From positions 24,333,278-24,397,277 of the forward strand of contig NC_080689.1 of the NCBI RefSeq assembly GCF_030445035.2: DNA of 64,000 nucleotides. The letters are read 5' to 3'. This stretch comes from Dasypus novemcinctus (lineage: Eukaryota > Chordata > Mammalia > Cingulata > Dasypodidae). The notes below the pieces were generated by a model. The model made no database searches, was not told where the DNA came from, and saw nothing but the letters and a program-made list of their open reading frames with translations. Positions 61,470-64,000 of this stretch are shown in pieces. The position numbers and the translations under genes are program-made. Position 1 is the stretch's first letter. Each line of letters opens with the position of its first letter.

Positions 61470-64000
61470 ATATAGTTCTTCCAGTAATATGGCAGATTAG
61501 AGACACTGGATTCACTTCTCAACCAGAAACACAGTTAGAGGACAGGCAGAAACAGCCTGGGGGAAAAATGTTCTAGGGTTTAGAATACCAAGGGAAGGCT
61601 GGACACCACCCAGAATAGAGAAGGACACAGGAAAAGAATCTTGATGGAAAGACCAGGAGTAGAAACTGCAACTGCAGCTGCTGTTGCCCTTTCCCTCACC
61701 CTTCAAGCAGACAGCTCTGAATTCTCTGACATCTAGCCAGCATCTAAGGACAGAAGGGCCTGCAGGGATCCACCTTCCCAGAAAACAGGAGAGAGAGGAA
61801 CATAGCCTAAGGCTGATTCAACTTTTGGCTATGAAGTTTGGTCTGCTGTGTCCCAAGAGCCCTTCCAGGCTGGGTGGGGCCATGCTACTGATAGCCATGG
61901 GAGCCAACACAGTAGTAAATAGATCCGACCCTCTCAGTCACCCTCTCTCCTGACCAGGACTGGTTGCTGACACAGAGGAGAGTGGAATTTATTTCCTACC
62001 CAGGAAGGGGCTGCCGGCAAAGGTTGGAGAACAGCCTCTGAGAAACTATGAACTGGGAGACTCTGAATGGTCTCAAGGCAGGATCCTCTGTCACCTGTTA
62101 ATGTCTGTGTTAAAGCAAACACACTTCAACCAGGGATTGAACTGGGATGGCTGATGAAGAGTGCCCACCTGCCGGTGGACCAAGTGAAGTGCATGTGAGG
62201 AAATTAAAAGTAAGAGAGGCTTTTTACAGCCTTTACAGCTCCCTCCCCAAGGTCCTTGGATGTGGGTCTGCAATCCGTTACTAGGTCCATAGCCCAGATT
62301 TAAGCAACTAAACAGGGACAATCCTAAAGACCTAGAACAGGTTAAACCAATCATCAAAGACCATCAGTAACAGACAGTATCCCACTACTAAATCCCTAAG
62401 CAAGAGAAAGAAACTGAGCATCGGAGTAAACTCACCATCATAATCAGATGCCCAGACATTAGCAAAAAATTATAAGCCATACTAAGAAAATGGCCCAAGC
62501 AAAAGAATGTATCAAAGCTCCAGATGAGACACAGGATTCGAGGCAACTAATCAACAAGGTTCATACAAATTTCCAAATTTAAATCAGTGAGTTGAAAGAC
62601 AATACAGTTAAAGAGATAAAGGATATTAAGACAACACTGGAAAATTAAGAAAAGAAAAAAAGAAAAAAAAAAAGAAGACACTGGGTGAGCACAAAGAAGA
62701 ATCTGAAAACCTAAAAAGAAAAATAACTGAGCTTATGAGAATGAAAGCTACAATAGGTGAGATTTTAAAAAACACATTACAGGCATACAACAGCAAACAT
62801 GAAATGACAGAAGAAAGAAAATGGGATGCAGAAAATAGAACAGCTGAAATTGAAGGGACAGAAGAACAGAGAGAGAGAATGGAAGAAATTGAACAGGAGA
62901 TCAGGGAGTTGAATGATAACATGAAGAACAATAACGAATGTGTCATGGGAGTTTCAGAAGGAGAAGAGAAGGGAAAGGGGGCAGAAGGAGTATTTAAAGA
63001 AATAATGGCAGAAAATGTCCCAACTCGCATGAAAGAAATGAATTTACATGTCCAAAAAGCACAGCATACTCCAATCTGAATAAATCCGAACAGACCTACA
63101 CCAAGACACATACTACTCAGAATGTCAAACGTCAAAGAGAAAATTCTGACAGCAGAAAAGGGGGAAGCAAACCATCACATACAAGGCATGCCCAATAAGA
63201 CTTGTATAGATTTTGCATCAAAAACCATGGAGGCAAGAAGACAGTGGTATGATATAATCCAAATACTGAAGAGAAAAACTGCCAGCTGAGAATTCTTTAT
63301 CCAGCAAAACTGTCCTTCAAATATGATGGTGAGTTTAAAAATATTCACAAGCACACAGAAACTAAGAAAGTTCATAAAAAAGAATCTGCCTTTGCAGTAA
63401 GTATTAAAAGGAGTCTTACAGCCTGAAAGAAAAACACAGAAGAGAGAATCTTGGAGGAGAGTGTAGAATGCAAGAATAGCAGAAAGGATAACCAAAAGCG
63501 TAAAAAGACAAAAGATATGACATATGAAAACCAAAGAATAAAATGGTAGAAGAAAATAATGTATATACAGTAATGTCATTGAATATGAATGGACTAAACT
63601 TTCCAATCAAAAGATATAGGCTGACAGAATGAATAAAAAAACATGAACCATCCATATGTCCAGGGATATAAATCAGCTGAAAGTGAAAGATTGGAAATAT
63701 ACTCCACACAAACAGTAACCTAAAAAGAGCAGGGGTAGCTATACTAATATCAGACAAAACAGACTTTAAATGCAAAAAATTATGAGATAACAGAAGGCCA
63801 TTATATATTAATAAAAGAGACAATCCACCAGGAAGAAATAACACTCATAACTATTTATACACCTAACCAGGGTGCCCCAAAATCCATGAGGCAAACTCTG
63901 GCAAAATTGAAGGGAGAAACAGATACCTCTACAGAAAAAGTTAGAGACTTCAAAACACCATTCACATCATTAGATAGAACTAGACAGAATATCTAGGAAA
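61470..64000 (+). mobile_element. L1 LINE 5' half, runs off the window
   Basis: Starts near 61470 with a 5' UTR (ATATGGCAGATTAGAGACACTGG). The ORF1 region is about 62590-63290 (open at 62735-63079: GVSEGEEKGKGAEGVFKEIM), broken by a stop after HTPI and by small indels. The inter-ORF spacer follows, and ORF2 starts near 63574 (SLNMNGLNFPIKRYRL), with an early stop. The 5' UTR matches the opposite-strand L1 at 12.7-19.7 kb, so they are the same broad family. It continues past 64000. Confidence 0.88.

Overview
The window is mammalian nuclear DNA with introns, processed pseudogenes and dense L1 and SINE content. It is almost certainly from a xenarthran, most likely an armadillo (Dasypus type). 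The diagnostic feature is a roughly 400-bp tRNA-derived SINE of the armadillo DAS type, present in about ten long copies. Each has a glycine/alanine-tRNA-like head, a long GC-rich body and an A-rich tail. There is no sign of bacterial or plasmid DNA, CRISPR or a biosynthetic cluster.

Two protein-coding genes converge tail to tail. At the left edge, on the plus strand, is the last coding exon and 3' UTR of VIT (vitrin), an extracellular-matrix protein. On the minus strand, from about 57.2 kb down to 37.17 kb, are the last eight coding exons of STRN (striatin), encoding 339 residues of the WD40 propeller and ending at the native stop. A long 3' UTR probably continues to about 31.7 kb. All eight exons join in frame with consensus splice sites. 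From memory, VIT and STRN are also adjacent and convergent in human, and that synteny helped choose STRN over its paralogue STRN3.

Layout: 1-1.9 kb VIT end; 2-5.4 kb repeats; 6.15-7.0 kb RPS4X retrocopy; 7.6-7.9 kb a retroviral LTR with a Lys-type primer-binding site; 10.56-12.1 kb CAPZB retrocopy; 12.2-12.7 kb an unidentified GC-rich segment; 12.7-19.7 kb a nearly full-length minus-strand L1 with nested insertions; 20.8-21.0 kb a polypurine tract; 21.2-26.6 kb LTR-like, unnamed-repeat and old L1 material; 26.7-31.7 kb sparse intergenic DNA; 31.7-57.2 kb STRN; 57.2-64 kb upstream STRN intron with a PRDX6 retrocopy split by a SINE and a young L1 running off the right edge.

The most interesting non-gene signal is an unnamed dispersed repeat of about 1.1-1.2 kb, present three times (16.1-17.7, 21.95-23.09 and 42.85-43.54 kb). 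One copy sits inside the ORF1 region of an L1, flanked by a matching target-site duplication and an A-tail. All three copies keep a similar reading frame that I do not recognise. I could run no database search; family names are from memory of the sequences.
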